From assembly GCA_018901715.1 (NCBI GenBank), contig JAHIEL010000033.1:1-13502 (forward strand): a DNA stretch of 13,502 bases, in the 5' to 3' direction. Source of the stretch: Patescibacteria group bacterium (GTDB lineage: Bacteria; Patescibacteriota; Minisyncoccia; Minisyncoccales; PEYH01). The notes beneath the pieces were generated by a model that saw only the letters and a program-made list of their open reading frames with translations, did no database searches and was not told the origin of the DNA. This document shows, in pieces, positions 1 through 7,697 of this stretch; positions within the stretch are counted from its first letter, which is position 1, and each line of letters opens with the position of its first letter. Position numbers and translations under genes: made by a program.

Positions 1-12
1 ATAATTTAAAAT

Positions 13-1032
13 ATGGCTAATATTTTCTCAAAAGCTAAAAGAGCGATAACAATGTATGCTAATCCAGAATCTTATCGTCCCAAAACTGCTCGTTTGATTA
101 TTACCACTAGCTGTCAATTTCGTTGTCAGATGTGTACTTTTTGGAAGGAAAAATTTCAGAATGCAGATTTAGAAACCATAAAATATTGGATTAAAGAACT
201 TGCAGATTTTGGAATTAAAGAAATAGATATAGGTGGGGGAGAGCCGCTTCTAAGGAATGACCTAACAGAGATTATAGAAGAAGTTAAGTCATACGGTATA
301 AGGTGCGGACTTACGACTAACGGTTGGTTGCTAAGCGAAATTCCATTTCCCCCTATTGACTATTGCGATGTTTCGATTGACGGAGCTAAGCCAGAGACCC
401 ATGATAAAATTCGTGGGATTAAAGGAGCATGGGAAAGGGCTATAAAAGCAGTAGAAACTGCTAAGAAACATCAATGTCCTGTTCGTTTAAATTTTGTTTT
501 GCAAGCAGATAATTATCTTGAATTAGTAGATTTTTGTCATTTAGCTAAAAAATTAAAAGTGAATGCTTCTTTAATACCCGTTAGTTTGAAATTAGCTGCT
601 CAACCATGGATTTCAAATGATTTAAGCAAATATGACATTCCTCTTTTGAAAAAACAGCTTGACGAAGCCCTAAAAACAGGAGTTATTGAAAATAATCCAG
701 CATTTTTAAAGATATTTTTAAAGAAATTAGAAAAAGGACCTTTTCCTCAAAAATGTTTAACACCATCTACCTGTGTGCTGATTTTCACGAATAGCGATGT
801 TTATCCGTGTGGGAATTTTGATGTCGTAGCTGGTAATCTTTCAAAAGGGAAAAGCTTTAAAGATATTTATAAAAATTATGAATCCATGCGGAAAGAAGTT
901 AGATCAGGCACTCATCATTTTTGTGACCAATGTGTTTATTCTGATATCGTTACCAAAGGAACTATCCGCTCAAGCGTTGGTCATTTTTTCAGAAAAACTC
1001 TGGAAAAAGACAAAACACACTCTAATCAATAA
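13..1032 (+). CDS. Radical SAM protein with SPASM-like C-terminal cysteines
   Basis: A 339-residue radical SAM enzyme. The signature CX3CX2C that binds the 4Fe-4S cluster is Cys34, Cys38 and Cys41, followed by Phe-Trp, and the SAM-contacting GGGEP lies at residues 74-78. The C-terminal part carries five more Cys (248, 254, 266, 304, 307), ending in a CX2C pair. This resembles a shortened SPASM/twitch domain that would hold an auxiliary cluster. The family makes a 5'-deoxyadenosyl radical for dehydrogenation, epimerisation, methylation or crosslinking; the substrate cannot be read from sequence. The overall layout is of the MoaA/PqqE/HpnH type. There is no signal peptide, so it is cytoplasmic. 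The first Met is used because it lies 12 bases into the window with no better choice; Met14 is an alternative. No Shine-Dalgarno sequence precedes it. It leads a block with a second radical SAM gene 39 bases downstream, which suggests glycan or lipid-carrier modification. Family sure, function unknown. Confidence 0.9.
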   Translation: MANIFSKAKRAITMYANPESYRPKTARLIITTSCQFRCQMCTFWKEKFQNADLETIKYWIKELADFGIKEIDIGGGEPLLRNDLTEIIEEVKSYGIRCGLTTNGWLLSEIPFPPIDYCDVSIDGAKPETHDKIRGIKGAWERAIKAVETAKKHQCPVRLNFVLQADNYLELVDFCHLAKKLKVNASLIPVSLKLAAQPWISNDLSKYDIPLLKKQLDEALKTGVIENNPAFLKIFLKKLEKGPFPQKCLTPSTCVLIFTNSDVYPCGNFDVVAGNLSKGKSFKDIYKNYESMRKEVRSGTHHFCDQCVYSDIVTKGTIRSSVGHFFRKTLEKDKTHSNQ

Positions 1033-1071
1033 GCTGTTTATTAATTTCCGTAAATGATCTATTAAAGAACG

Positions 1072-2286
1072 ATGATAAAAACGATAAAAAAAATAATTAA
1101 AACTTTTTGGCTATTTATAGGATTTATTTGGCACTTGTTAAAAATTCCTTGGAAGTATAAAAAATCCATTTGGTATTTACTAAAGAAAAAGGGCCTAAGG
1201 AGTGTTAAAAATTTTCTTTTTGTGAAATATTTTGTTACTGATGAAGGCGGAGAAGTGGCAGTTTTAAATAATCTTATCAAGGCGACAAAGCTTTCTTCTT
1301 TGGCACCTTATCCTTTTAAAATAGAGATAGAGCATACCACTATTTGTAATAAAAAATGCATTATTTGTGAACATACTTATTGGCAAGAGAGGCAGGAAAG
1401 ATTAACATTTGAGCAATTTAAGCAAATAGTGGACCAGTTTCCCAAATTGAGATGGACTAATATTACGGGCGAAGGCACAGGTTTCCTGAACCCAGATTTC
1501 TTAAAAATAATTGAGTATTTAAGATTAAAGGATATTTCTGTGAATTTTGTTGATGAATTTGATTTTATAGATGAAGCAAAGGCCAGAAAAATAATAGAAT
1601 TAGGAGTGAATTGTATTTGGATTTCAATGGATGGAGCAACAAAAGAAACATATGAGAGAATAAAAGTTGGCTGTGATTTTGAAAAGGCACTAAGCAATGT
1701 AAGAATGTTATTGAAATTAAAGAAAGAGCTGAATTCACCATTTCCTATGATTTGTTTTCGGTTTGTTGTCAATAAATTAAATTATACAGAAATGCCGAAG
1801 ATGGTAGAGCTTATTCATTCATTGAGTGATTTGGGCGAAGGAACAAAATTGGAATTCGTAGGGCTTCTTACTTTTAAAGAAATAGAAAAGTATTATTTAC
1901 CGGAAATTCCAAAAGAAATTTTAGAAAAAACAATTGCAAAAGGGAAAAATTTAAAAGTGAATGTTCAATTTTCTCATATTGGCAAAAGCGAACTTCCATC
2001 AATTGGCAAATGCACGGCTTGGACAGAGCCCTATATAATGATGGGTGGTTATGTTTTGCCATGCTGTGCCGTATTAATGTCTAACAAGCGGGATTTTTTA
2101 AGAAAGCACGCTTTTGGCAACCTTTATCAAAAGCCATTTAAGGAAATATGGTATTCAGAAAGATATAAAAAGTTTAGACATTTAGTCCAAAAGGATAAAA
2201 GTCCTGTTCCAATATTGTGTGCAGGATGCAGGGCATATGATACCAAAAAAAGAGAAAGAGAATGTGGGGCATTAAAGGAAATTTAA
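1072..2286 (+). CDS. Radical SAM/SPASM protein with basic hydrophobic N-terminus
   Basis: A 404-residue radical SAM enzyme. CX3CX2C is Cys92, Cys96 and Cys99. The C-terminal SPASM-like region has Cys314, a Gly-Gly, then adjacent Cys331-Cys332, then Cys383, Cys386 (CX2C) and Cys398, which fits one or two auxiliary Fe-S clusters. The first ~50 residues are unlike the core: very rich in Lys with Trp, Phe, Leu and Ile (TFWLFIGFIWHLL at 11-23). This could be an amphipathic or membrane-touching helix, so the enzyme may work on a lipid-linked substrate at the inner membrane face. That is inference. It is a different protein from the radical SAM gene before it, not a recent duplicate: the N-terminus and Cys spacing differ. 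The start has only a weak purine stretch (AAAGAA) in front. A methyltransferase follows within 5 bases. Substrate unknown. Confidence 0.9.
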   Translation: MIKTIKKIIKTFWLFIGFIWHLLKIPWKYKKSIWYLLKKKGLRSVKNFLFVKYFVTDEGGEVAVLNNLIKATKLSSLAPYPFKIEIEHTTICNKKCIICEHTYWQERQERLTFEQFKQIVDQFPKLRWTNITGEGTGFLNPDFLKIIEYLRLKDISVNFVDEFDFIDEAKARKIIELGVNCIWISMDGATKETYERIKVGCDFEKALSNVRMLLKLKKELNSPFPMICFRFVVNKLNYTEMPKMVELIHSLSDLGEGTKLEFVGLLTFKEIEKYYLPEIPKEILEKTIAKGKNLKVNVQFSHIGKSELPSIGKCTAWTEPYIMMGGYVLPCCAVLMSNKRDFLRKHAFGNLYQKPFKEIWYSERYKKFRHLVQKDKSPVPILCAGCRAYDTKKRERECGALKEI

Positions 2287-2291
2287 ACATT

Positions 2292-3086
2292 ATGATAGTT
2301 TTTTTAAAAAAATTAATTATTAAGATTGAGAGACAAATAATAAAACTTATTCTGTTTTTTCGAAAGGAGATAGTTTCTTCTAGTCCACCCCCAAGTGGAA
2401 TAGACAAAGAAACAGTTTTTAAAAAAGTTGCAGAAGTTCCATTTTGGTGGCACTCAATAGACCTTGGCTATGGTATAGTCGCTCCAGGTCATCAAGGAGG
2501 GATTAAACACCCAACTGGTACAAAGAATCTTTTACGCAATCTTAAATTTCCTAACGATTTATCAGGAAAGAGTGTTTTAGACATTGGAGCTTGGGATGGC
2601 TTTTTTAGTTTTGAAGTAGAAAAAAGGGGAGCCTCTAGTGTCTTGGCCATTGACAATTTTTATCGAGATAAATTGGAACATACCGAAAGTCAAGGGTTTG
2701 AAGTAGCCAAAGAAATTTTAAAATCCAATGTTCAATTTAAAAAAGCTAGTGTTTATGATCTCTCGCCTGAAAAATTCGGAATGTTTGATGTTGTTTTGTT
2801 TTTTGGAGTTTTTTATCATCTTAAATACCCACTTCTTGCCTTAGAGAAAATTTTTTCAGTGACAAAAGAAATGTTAATTATGGAAACACATTATGATCCT
2901 TATTATGGAAATAAAAATACTCCATTGGCAACATTTTATGAGAAGGATCAAATAAATAAAGATCCGACCACTTGGTGGGGACTTAATAAAGCTTGTCTTT
3001 TTGCTATTTTACGAACAGCAGGATTTAGGGAAGTAAAGGTTGTTTATCGTTATGCTGACCGAATTATTCTTAAGGCGTATAAATAA
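2292..3086 (+). CDS. CmoB-like (DUF1698-type) SAM-dependent methyltransferase
   Basis: A class I methyltransferase of 264 residues from the chosen start. The Rossmann SAM-binding motif VLDIGAWDG is at residues 85-93. WHSIDLG at 53-59 and GVFYHLKYP at 162-170 resemble the tRNA-U34 carboxymethyltransferase CmoB. CmoB itself is longer and uses carboxy-SAM; short CmoB-like proteins occur in polysaccharide loci, where they probably methylate sugars or another small substrate. Given the neighbours I prefer a glycan role over tRNA modification. The N-terminal ~27 residues are Lys-rich and hydrophobic (FLKKLIIKIERQIIKLILFF, 4-23) and may form a membrane-associated amphipathic helix. Start choice: ATG at 2292 leaves a 5-base gap after the upstream stop. 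An in-frame ATG at 2262 would add ten residues and overlap the upstream gene by 25 bases; that extension carries no recognisable domain. Only 2 bases separate it from the next gene. Confidence 0.82.
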   Translation: MIVFLKKLIIKIERQIIKLILFFRKEIVSSSPPPSGIDKETVFKKVAEVPFWWHSIDLGYGIVAPGHQGGIKHPTGTKNLLRNLKFPNDLSGKSVLDIGAWDGFFSFEVEKRGASSVLAIDNFYRDKLEHTESQGFEVAKEILKSNVQFKKASVYDLSPEKFGMFDVVLFFGVFYHLKYPLLALEKIFSVTKEMLIMETHYDPYYGNKNTPLATFYEKDQINKDPTTWWGLNKACLFAILRTAGFREVKVVYRYADRIILKAYK

Positions 3087-3088
3087 AA

Positions 3089-4777
3089 ATGGATGAAACT
3101 AAAGAAATCATTCAACAATGGCAATATAATGGTAGGGTTGATTCAAAATTATTAGAAGACAAATCTTTTGAAAATTGCAAGAAAACTGGTTTAACCAGCG
3201 TCCAGTCCTATGTTACATGGGCAGAGATAGAAAAAGAACCTGGGAAATTTGATTTTTCTACTTATGATGTATTAGTTGAAAAATTAAAAAAACATAACCT
3301 TAAATGGGTTCCTTTTTTTATTTTAGGACCAAATTACGCAACCCCGAAATGGTTTCAGGAATCAGATGAATGTGTCTATGCCAAATGTCTTGAACATAAC
3401 AGAGAATCAAAGATTCAGTCCATCTGGAATCCGTTTTTGCCAAAGCAAGTGGATAGGTTTTTGAAAATGCTATCTGAACGCTATCAAGATAAAAGCGTTT
3501 TAGAAAGCATTTGTTTAGGAATTAGTGGAAATTGGGGAGAATCTATTTATCCTGTTGAGGGCGGTTTTTACAAAAACTTTCATAGCCATAAAGGTTGGTG
3601 GTGCGGAGATAAATATGCGGTTGAAAATTTTAGAAAATATATTACTAAAAAATATAATTCTCTTAATGAACTTAATGCTGCTTGGAAAACGGATATTTCA
3701 AGTTTTGAATTAATAAATTTTCCAAATTTAAGATATTCTCTTTCCTTTAGCCGAGAGATTTATAAATTTATACCGTTTTTTTTAAGGCCTAGTGCAAAAT
3801 TTATTTATAATCTTTTAAAAAGTAATTCAAAAAAAGAAATTAAAGATATCGCAGTAGAGCAGAAATGGTTGGATTTTGTTGACTGGTATATGGCTTCTAT
3901 GACTAATTGGGCAGAATTTTGGCTTAAGACGGCGCGAAAATATTTTCCAGACAATGAAATATATTTAGTAACGGGTGGAGACGGCAATCCTATGCTCGGC
4001 GCTGATTTTTCCGCTCAAACTAAAATAGCGGCAAAATACAATGCAGGGATTAGGATAACTAATCAAATAGATGATTATTCTTACAGCTTTGCTTTTGCCC
4101 GATTGATTTCTTCAGCCAGCAAATTTTATGGCTCTTATTTTACCACAGAGGAAGTTTGGATTAATAAGCCGGAAAGTGTAACGATGCGGATATTTGACGT
4201 TATAACTTCAGGAGCCAAAGGATTTTATTGTAAGAATATTATTGGTACGGGTAAAGATTATTGCACTAAAAAAGATTTTCCTGCAGGAGAGCCAACCAAG
4301 GGAGCAGAGATTTTATCTAAAAATCTTAATTATTTTCAGTTATCTAAACCAATTGTTAAAGTTGGTGTTTTTTTTCCAAACACTTCTATAGCTTTTAAGC
4401 CATTAGTTTTAGATTCCTTATATAAACAGTGCGCGAAACTTCGCGATGTATTAGATTTTGATTTATTAGATGAAAATATGATAAGAGATGGCGTTTTGGA
4501 GAAATATGAATATCTTTTAGTTTTAAAAGGAGAAATACTAGGAGGTGAGGTTTCAGAAAAAATTAAAAATTGGATCAAAAAAGGTGGTATTCTTAGTTCT
4601 AATTATAAGATAATCGCCAACGATATTGATAATGAACATGACCGAGTCTATGTTACTCGATTTGCTGATAAAATTGTGTATTATAATGCCAATAATTTTG
4701 AAGTCACAAAAAAAGTTGGTGTGAGTATTATAAAGATTAAGGCAAATTCAATCAAAATAGAACAAAACAAATTATGA
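3089..4777 (+). CDS. Cytoplasmic glycoside hydrolase, GH14/GH42-like
   Basis: A 562-residue protein with a TIM-barrel glycosidase N-terminal region of the beta-galactosidase (GH42)/beta-amylase (GH14) type. The early barrel segment has the typical phrase of an aligned Trp-Ala-Glu-Ile-Glu, then PGKFDFSTYD (51-60), then a Lys-rich helix before a WVPFF strand. Glu151 in GNWGESIYP is the candidate acid/base, similar to the GE-x-YP of GH14, and Glu354 or Glu355 in FTTEEVW is the candidate second carboxylate. The last ~170 residues resemble the GATase-like domain that follows the barrel in GH42 (LVLKGEILGGEV, then IKNWIKKGGIL). There is no signal peptide, so it should be cytoplasmic, which is odd for a degradative enzyme. 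In a biosynthetic operon it may trim or edit an intermediate, or may have lost hydrolysis. It shares an ATGA overlap (4774-4777) with the next gene. Specificity unknown. Confidence 0.8.
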   Translation: MDETKEIIQQWQYNGRVDSKLLEDKSFENCKKTGLTSVQSYVTWAEIEKEPGKFDFSTYDVLVEKLKKHNLKWVPFFILGPNYATPKWFQESDECVYAKCLEHNRESKIQSIWNPFLPKQVDRFLKMLSERYQDKSVLESICLGISGNWGESIYPVEGGFYKNFHSHKGWWCGDKYAVENFRKYITKKYNSLNELNAAWKTDISSFELINFPNLRYSLSFSREIYKFIPFFLRPSAKFIYNLLKSNSKKEIKDIAVEQKWLDFVDWYMASMTNWAEFWLKTARKYFPDNEIYLVTGGDGNPMLGADFSAQTKIAAKYNAGIRITNQIDDYSYSFAFARLISSASKFYGSYFTTEEVWINKPESVTMRIFDVITSGAKGFYCKNIIGTGKDYCTKKDFPAGEPTKGAEILSKNLNYFQLSKPIVKVGVFFPNTSIAFKPLVLDSLYKQCAKLRDVLDFDLLDENMIRDGVLEKYEYLLVLKGEILGGEVSEKIKNWIKKGGILSSNYKIIANDIDNEHDRVYVTRFADKIVYYNANNFEVTKKVGVSIIKIKANSIKIEQNKL

Positions 4778-5916
4778 GAGTTTTAATTGTTTATCCTAAA
4801 TTTTATATATACGGTGGGGCAGAATTAGTAATCGTAAGATTAGCCAATTATTTAACAAAAAAAGGCATTCAAAATGCTATTCTGACAACCGCTATGCTAC
4901 CAGAAGTAGAAAAGGAATTAAATGAAACAGAGGTAATTATTCAAAAAGAATCTAAAATTCCTTTTAATTTTTTAGGAATTAAAGAGACCTTAGCCCTGCA
5001 TAAGGGAATGCGCGATAATTTAGATGATTTTGATGTAATAAATATACATAATTATCCAGCAGAGATTTCATTTTTTCCTTTTAAGAAGCCAGCTGTTTGG
5101 ATGTGCAATGAACCTCCAGAAGTTGTATTTCGTCTTGATTTAAAACAATCTCTGTTTTCAAAATTGATAAAAAAGACAATTTTGAAATTTGATAAATTCG
5201 TGGTTAAACATTATATAAAAAATGTCATTGTGGCTGACGAATTTAACGCTGAAAGGTTTATAAAATTATATGGGTTGAAGCCGGAGATAATAAATTATGG
5301 GATTGATTATGATTTTTTCTCTCAAGGTGATTCAAAAAAGATTAGACAGGAATATAATTTAGATAATAGTTTTGTCATTCTTCAAGTTGGAATGCTAACA
5401 TCTCTCAAGAACCAGATAGAAAGTGTGAAAACAATTGAGAAATTGAAAGATAAAATTCCCAATTTGAAATTAATATTTGCAGGATGGCCGGAAAAGGAGT
5501 ATGAGTTAAAAGTAAAAGAATATATTAAAGAAAAAAAGTTAGATAAATATGTGATTTTCTTTGGTTCATCAGATAGAAATCGTATAAGAGATTTATATAA
5601 TGCTTGCGATGTTTTGCTACATCCGATAAAGCCACAAGGGGGTTGGCTAGCACCTTTTGAAGCACTTTGTGCAGGGAAACCAGTTGTTGTCTCTCCTGAA
5701 ATGAGTGCTTCTAATATAATAAAAAAAGAGGGAATAGGTATCGTAACAGATGATTATGCAAAGGCAATCATTGCAATATACGAGAATTTAAGCAAATATG
5801 ATAGTATGGGGGAGAAAGGGGGTAGTTGGGTAAAAGATAATTTAAGTTGGGACATTTTTTGTCAAAAAAATTTAGATATATTTCAAAAGGCATTAAAATC
5901 TAAAAAAAGCTTATGA
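4774..5916 (+). CDS. Glycosyltransferase, GT4-like (GT-B fold)
   Basis: A 380-residue glycosyltransferase. The N-terminal half opens with a strand (VLIVYP) and GGAELVIVRLANYL, the acceptor-side glycine loop and first helix of GT4 enzymes. The C-terminal half begins near residue 205 with ILQVGMLTSLKNQ, the donor-binding domain. The GT4 E-x7-E pair is partly changed: Glu296 in WLAPFEAL is kept, but the first position is Gln288 (PQGGW). This Q-GGWL-x-FEAL form is a variant seen in some GT4 groups, so activity is still likely. It would transfer a sugar from a nucleotide donor to a lipid-linked or nascent glycan at the cytoplasmic membrane face. Start codon overlaps the upstream stop by ATGA, and its own stop overlaps the next start the same way (5913-5916), which suggests coupled translation. 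Donor and acceptor unknown. Confidence 0.88.
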   Translation: MRVLIVYPKFYIYGGAELVIVRLANYLTKKGIQNAILTTAMLPEVEKELNETEVIIQKESKIPFNFLGIKETLALHKGMRDNLDDFDVINIHNYPAEISFFPFKKPAVWMCNEPPEVVFRLDLKQSLFSKLIKKTILKFDKFVVKHYIKNVIVADEFNAERFIKLYGLKPEIINYGIDYDFFSQGDSKKIRQEYNLDNSFVILQVGMLTSLKNQIESVKTIEKLKDKIPNLKLIFAGWPEKEYELKVKEYIKEKKLDKYVIFFGSSDRNRIRDLYNACDVLLHPIKPQGGWLAPFEALCAGKPVVVSPEMSASNIIKKEGIGIVTDDYAKAIIAIYENLSKYDSMGEKGGSWVKDNLSWDIFCQKNLDIFQKALKSKKSL

Positions 5917-6944
5917 AAGTATTAATAACAGGCGGATGTGGATTTATTGGCTCTCATACCTGCGAATATTATATCAAAAAGGGTGATCAGGTCATCTCTT
6001 TTGATAATATGACCAAATATGAATTAACCAGGACTGGCTACGCCGCTGATTCTGCCAGAGATTATAACTGGAATTTTCTTAAAAAATTAGGAGTCAATTT
6101 GTTAAAGGAAGATATCCGGGATTATGACAAGTTAAAGGAGGCAGCAAAAGGATGTGATTTTATTATTCATACTGCGGCCCAGCCAGCGATGACTATAAGC
6201 GAAGAAGATCCAGACCTAGATTTTTCAACTAATGTTTTGGGAACATTTAATGTTTTAAAAGTGGCGCGTGATTACAAAATTCCAGTAGTTTCTTGTGCCA
6301 CCATTCACATTTACGGAAATGAGATAAATAAGGAGTTAGAGGAAGGAGAAACTCGTTATCTTCGCGAACCAATAGAGATAGATGAAAAATATCCAGTGAT
6401 GGAAGGGATTTTAACCCCGCTTCATGTTTCCAAGAGAGCAGCAGAGCTCTATGTCCAGACATTTATAGATACTTATAATTTAGAAGCTGCTAGTTTTCGT
6501 TTAACCGGGTTGTATGGACCCAATCAATTTGGCGGAGAAGACCATGGTTGGGTCGCTAATTTTGCCATTAGAGCAATTTTAGGCGAGCCAATCAATATCT
6601 ATGGAGCCGGAAAGCAGGTTAGAGATATTTTATACGCTAAAGACGCTGTCCGTGCTTTTGATGCTTTTTATAAAAACAGGAAATCCGGAATTTACAATAT
6701 CGGAGGAGCGTCTAAAACATCAATATCATTAATTGAATGCGTTGAGATTATAAAAGAAATTATTGGCAAGGATGTGCAGGTAAATTTTTGCCCTGATAGA
6801 TTTGGAGATTTGCGTTATTTCGTATGTGATATCTCTAAAGCAAAGGAAAAGCTTAATTGGGAGCCCACAGTTTTACCTAAGGAGGGAATAAACAATTTAA
6901 TAGATTGGGTTAAAGAAAACATTAATTTATTTAAAAAAGATTAA
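5913..6944 (+). CDS. CDP-tyvelose/paratose 2-epimerase-like extended SDR, catalytic Tyr replaced
   Basis: A 343-residue NAD-dependent extended short-chain dehydrogenase. The cofactor motif GGCGFIG is at residues 7-13. HTAAQPAMT, DFSTNVLGTFNVL and QFGGEDHGWVANF, followed by GKQVRDIL, closely follow the pattern of CDP-paratose (CDP-tyvelose) 2-epimerases. Thr130 in the CATIHIYG segment matches the conserved Ser/Thr of the active site. The striking feature is the YxxxK motif: Lys174 is present, but the Tyr four residues before it is Leu170 (TPLHVSK, codon CTT at 6420-6422). Tyr normally starts hydride transfer by deprotonating the substrate hydroxyl. The protein may be inactive, use another base (His171 is next to it), or catalyse something else. 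It sits directly before two nucleotidyltransferases, so its substrate is probably a nucleotide sugar. Family placement good; CDP-sugar substrate is inference. Confidence 0.82.
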   Translation: MKVLITGGCGFIGSHTCEYYIKKGDQVISFDNMTKYELTRTGYAADSARDYNWNFLKKLGVNLLKEDIRDYDKLKEAAKGCDFIIHTAAQPAMTISEEDPDLDFSTNVLGTFNVLKVARDYKIPVVSCATIHIYGNEINKELEEGETRYLREPIEIDEKYPVMEGILTPLHVSKRAAELYVQTFIDTYNLEAASFRLTGLYGPNQFGGEDHGWVANFAIRAILGEPINIYGAGKQVRDILYAKDAVRAFDAFYKNRKSGIYNIGGASKTSISLIECVEIIKEIIGKDVQVNFCPDRFGDLRYFVCDISKAKEKLNWEPTVLPKEGINNLIDWVKENINLFKKD

Positions 6945-6948
6945 GTAT

Positions 6949-7674
6949 ATGAAAGTATTAATTTTAGCAGGAGGAAGAGGAAAGAGATTGGGCGAGATTT
7001 CTGATGACAAAAATAAATGTATGTTTGAAATCAAGGAAAAACCCTTAATTCAATATAGCTTGGATTGGGCAAGCAAAAGCGATATCTCCGAGATAGTGAT
7101 TGTAGTAGGGCATAAAGCCAAGGAGATAATAGATGTTTATGGAGATGAGTATAATGGAAAGCCAATAAAATATGTAATGCAGGAAGAGCAGAAAGGATTA
7201 GTCCACGCCATTGAGTGTGCAGAAGATGCAATAGGAGGCGAAGATTTTATGTTGATGTTGGGAGATGAGCTTATGATAAATCCTAAACATAGCGAGATGA
7301 TAAAAGAGTATCGCAACAAAAATTTGTTTGTTATTTGTGGGATGATAAGTGTAAAAGATAAGAATTTAATTAAAAAAACTTACTCAGTTATTCAGGGAGA
7401 AAATAATAGAATTTTGAGGTTAATAGAAAAACCAGATAATCCGATGAATAATATGATGGGCACTGGGAATTGTATATTTAAAAATGAAATATTTTCCTAT
7501 ATCTCCCAAACCCCAATTAATCAAAAGCGAGGAGAGAAAGAACTTCCAGATCTTATTCAATGTGTTATTGATGGCGGGAAAATAGTAAAATCATTTATTA
7601 TTTGCGATAAATATTTCAACCTGAATCTAAAAGAAGACATTGAAGATGCACAATCTTATTTTGCCCATTTTTAA
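6949..7674 (+). CDS. Sugar-1-phosphate nucleotidyltransferase (first of a pair)
   Basis: A 241-residue nucleotidyltransferase of the Rossmann-like NTP_transferase family, which joins a sugar 1-phosphate to an NTP to give NDP-sugar and pyrophosphate. The nucleotide loop is GGRGKRL at residues 8-14, and the conserved Lys after it is Lys23 (NKCMFEI). GDE at 105-107 occupies the metal-binding Asp position where GDN or GDD is more usual. EKP follows in the sugar-binding region. The length suits a bare catalytic domain without the beta-helix acyltransferase domain of GlmU. The base and sugar used (dTDP, UDP, CDP or GDP) cannot be decided; the CDP-epimerase-like gene just upstream makes CTP one possibility. 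Only 4 bases separate it from the upstream stop, with no ribosome-binding site visible. Cytoplasmic. Confidence 0.87.
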   Translation: MKVLILAGGRGKRLGEISDDKNKCMFEIKEKPLIQYSLDWASKSDISEIVIVVGHKAKEIIDVYGDEYNGKPIKYVMQEEQKGLVHAIECAEDAIGGEDFMLMLGDELMINPKHSEMIKEYRNKNLFVICGMISVKDKNLIKKTYSVIQGENNRILRLIEKPDNPMNNMMGTGNCIFKNEIFSYISQTPINQKRGEKELPDLIQCVIDGGKIVKSFIICDKYFNLNLKEDIEDAQSYFAHF

Positions 7675-7697
7675 AGATATAAAATTTTTAGAAAAAT

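Noticed and set aside
1..12. Tail of an upstream gene (TAA at 7-9)
   Set aside because: Twelve bases are too few to support a reading frame.
1033..1071. Possible promoter in the longest intergenic gap
   Set aside because: 39 bases with TA-rich words such as TATTAA, but no -35/-10 pair at proper spacing that stands out from the AT background.
1377..1772. Antisense open frame of 131 codons
   Set aside because: It lies wholly inside the second radical SAM gene, opposite its conserved core, and its translation shows no domain or plausible composition. AT-rich coding DNA often leaves the opposite strand open.
2292..3086. Assigning the methyltransferase as tRNA-modifying CmoB
   Set aside because: Motifs resemble CmoB, but it lacks the full length, CmoA is not adjacent, and the context is glycan synthesis.
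4432..4445. CGCGAA-AC-TTCGCG inverted repeat
   Set aside because: Six-base stem with a two-base loop inside the glycoside hydrolase gene, too tight for a real hairpin and explained by the codons.
7675..7697. Possible terminator between the two nucleotidyltransferase genes
   Set aside because: AAAATTTTTAGAAAAAT has short A/T self-complementarity only, no GC stem and no following T run.
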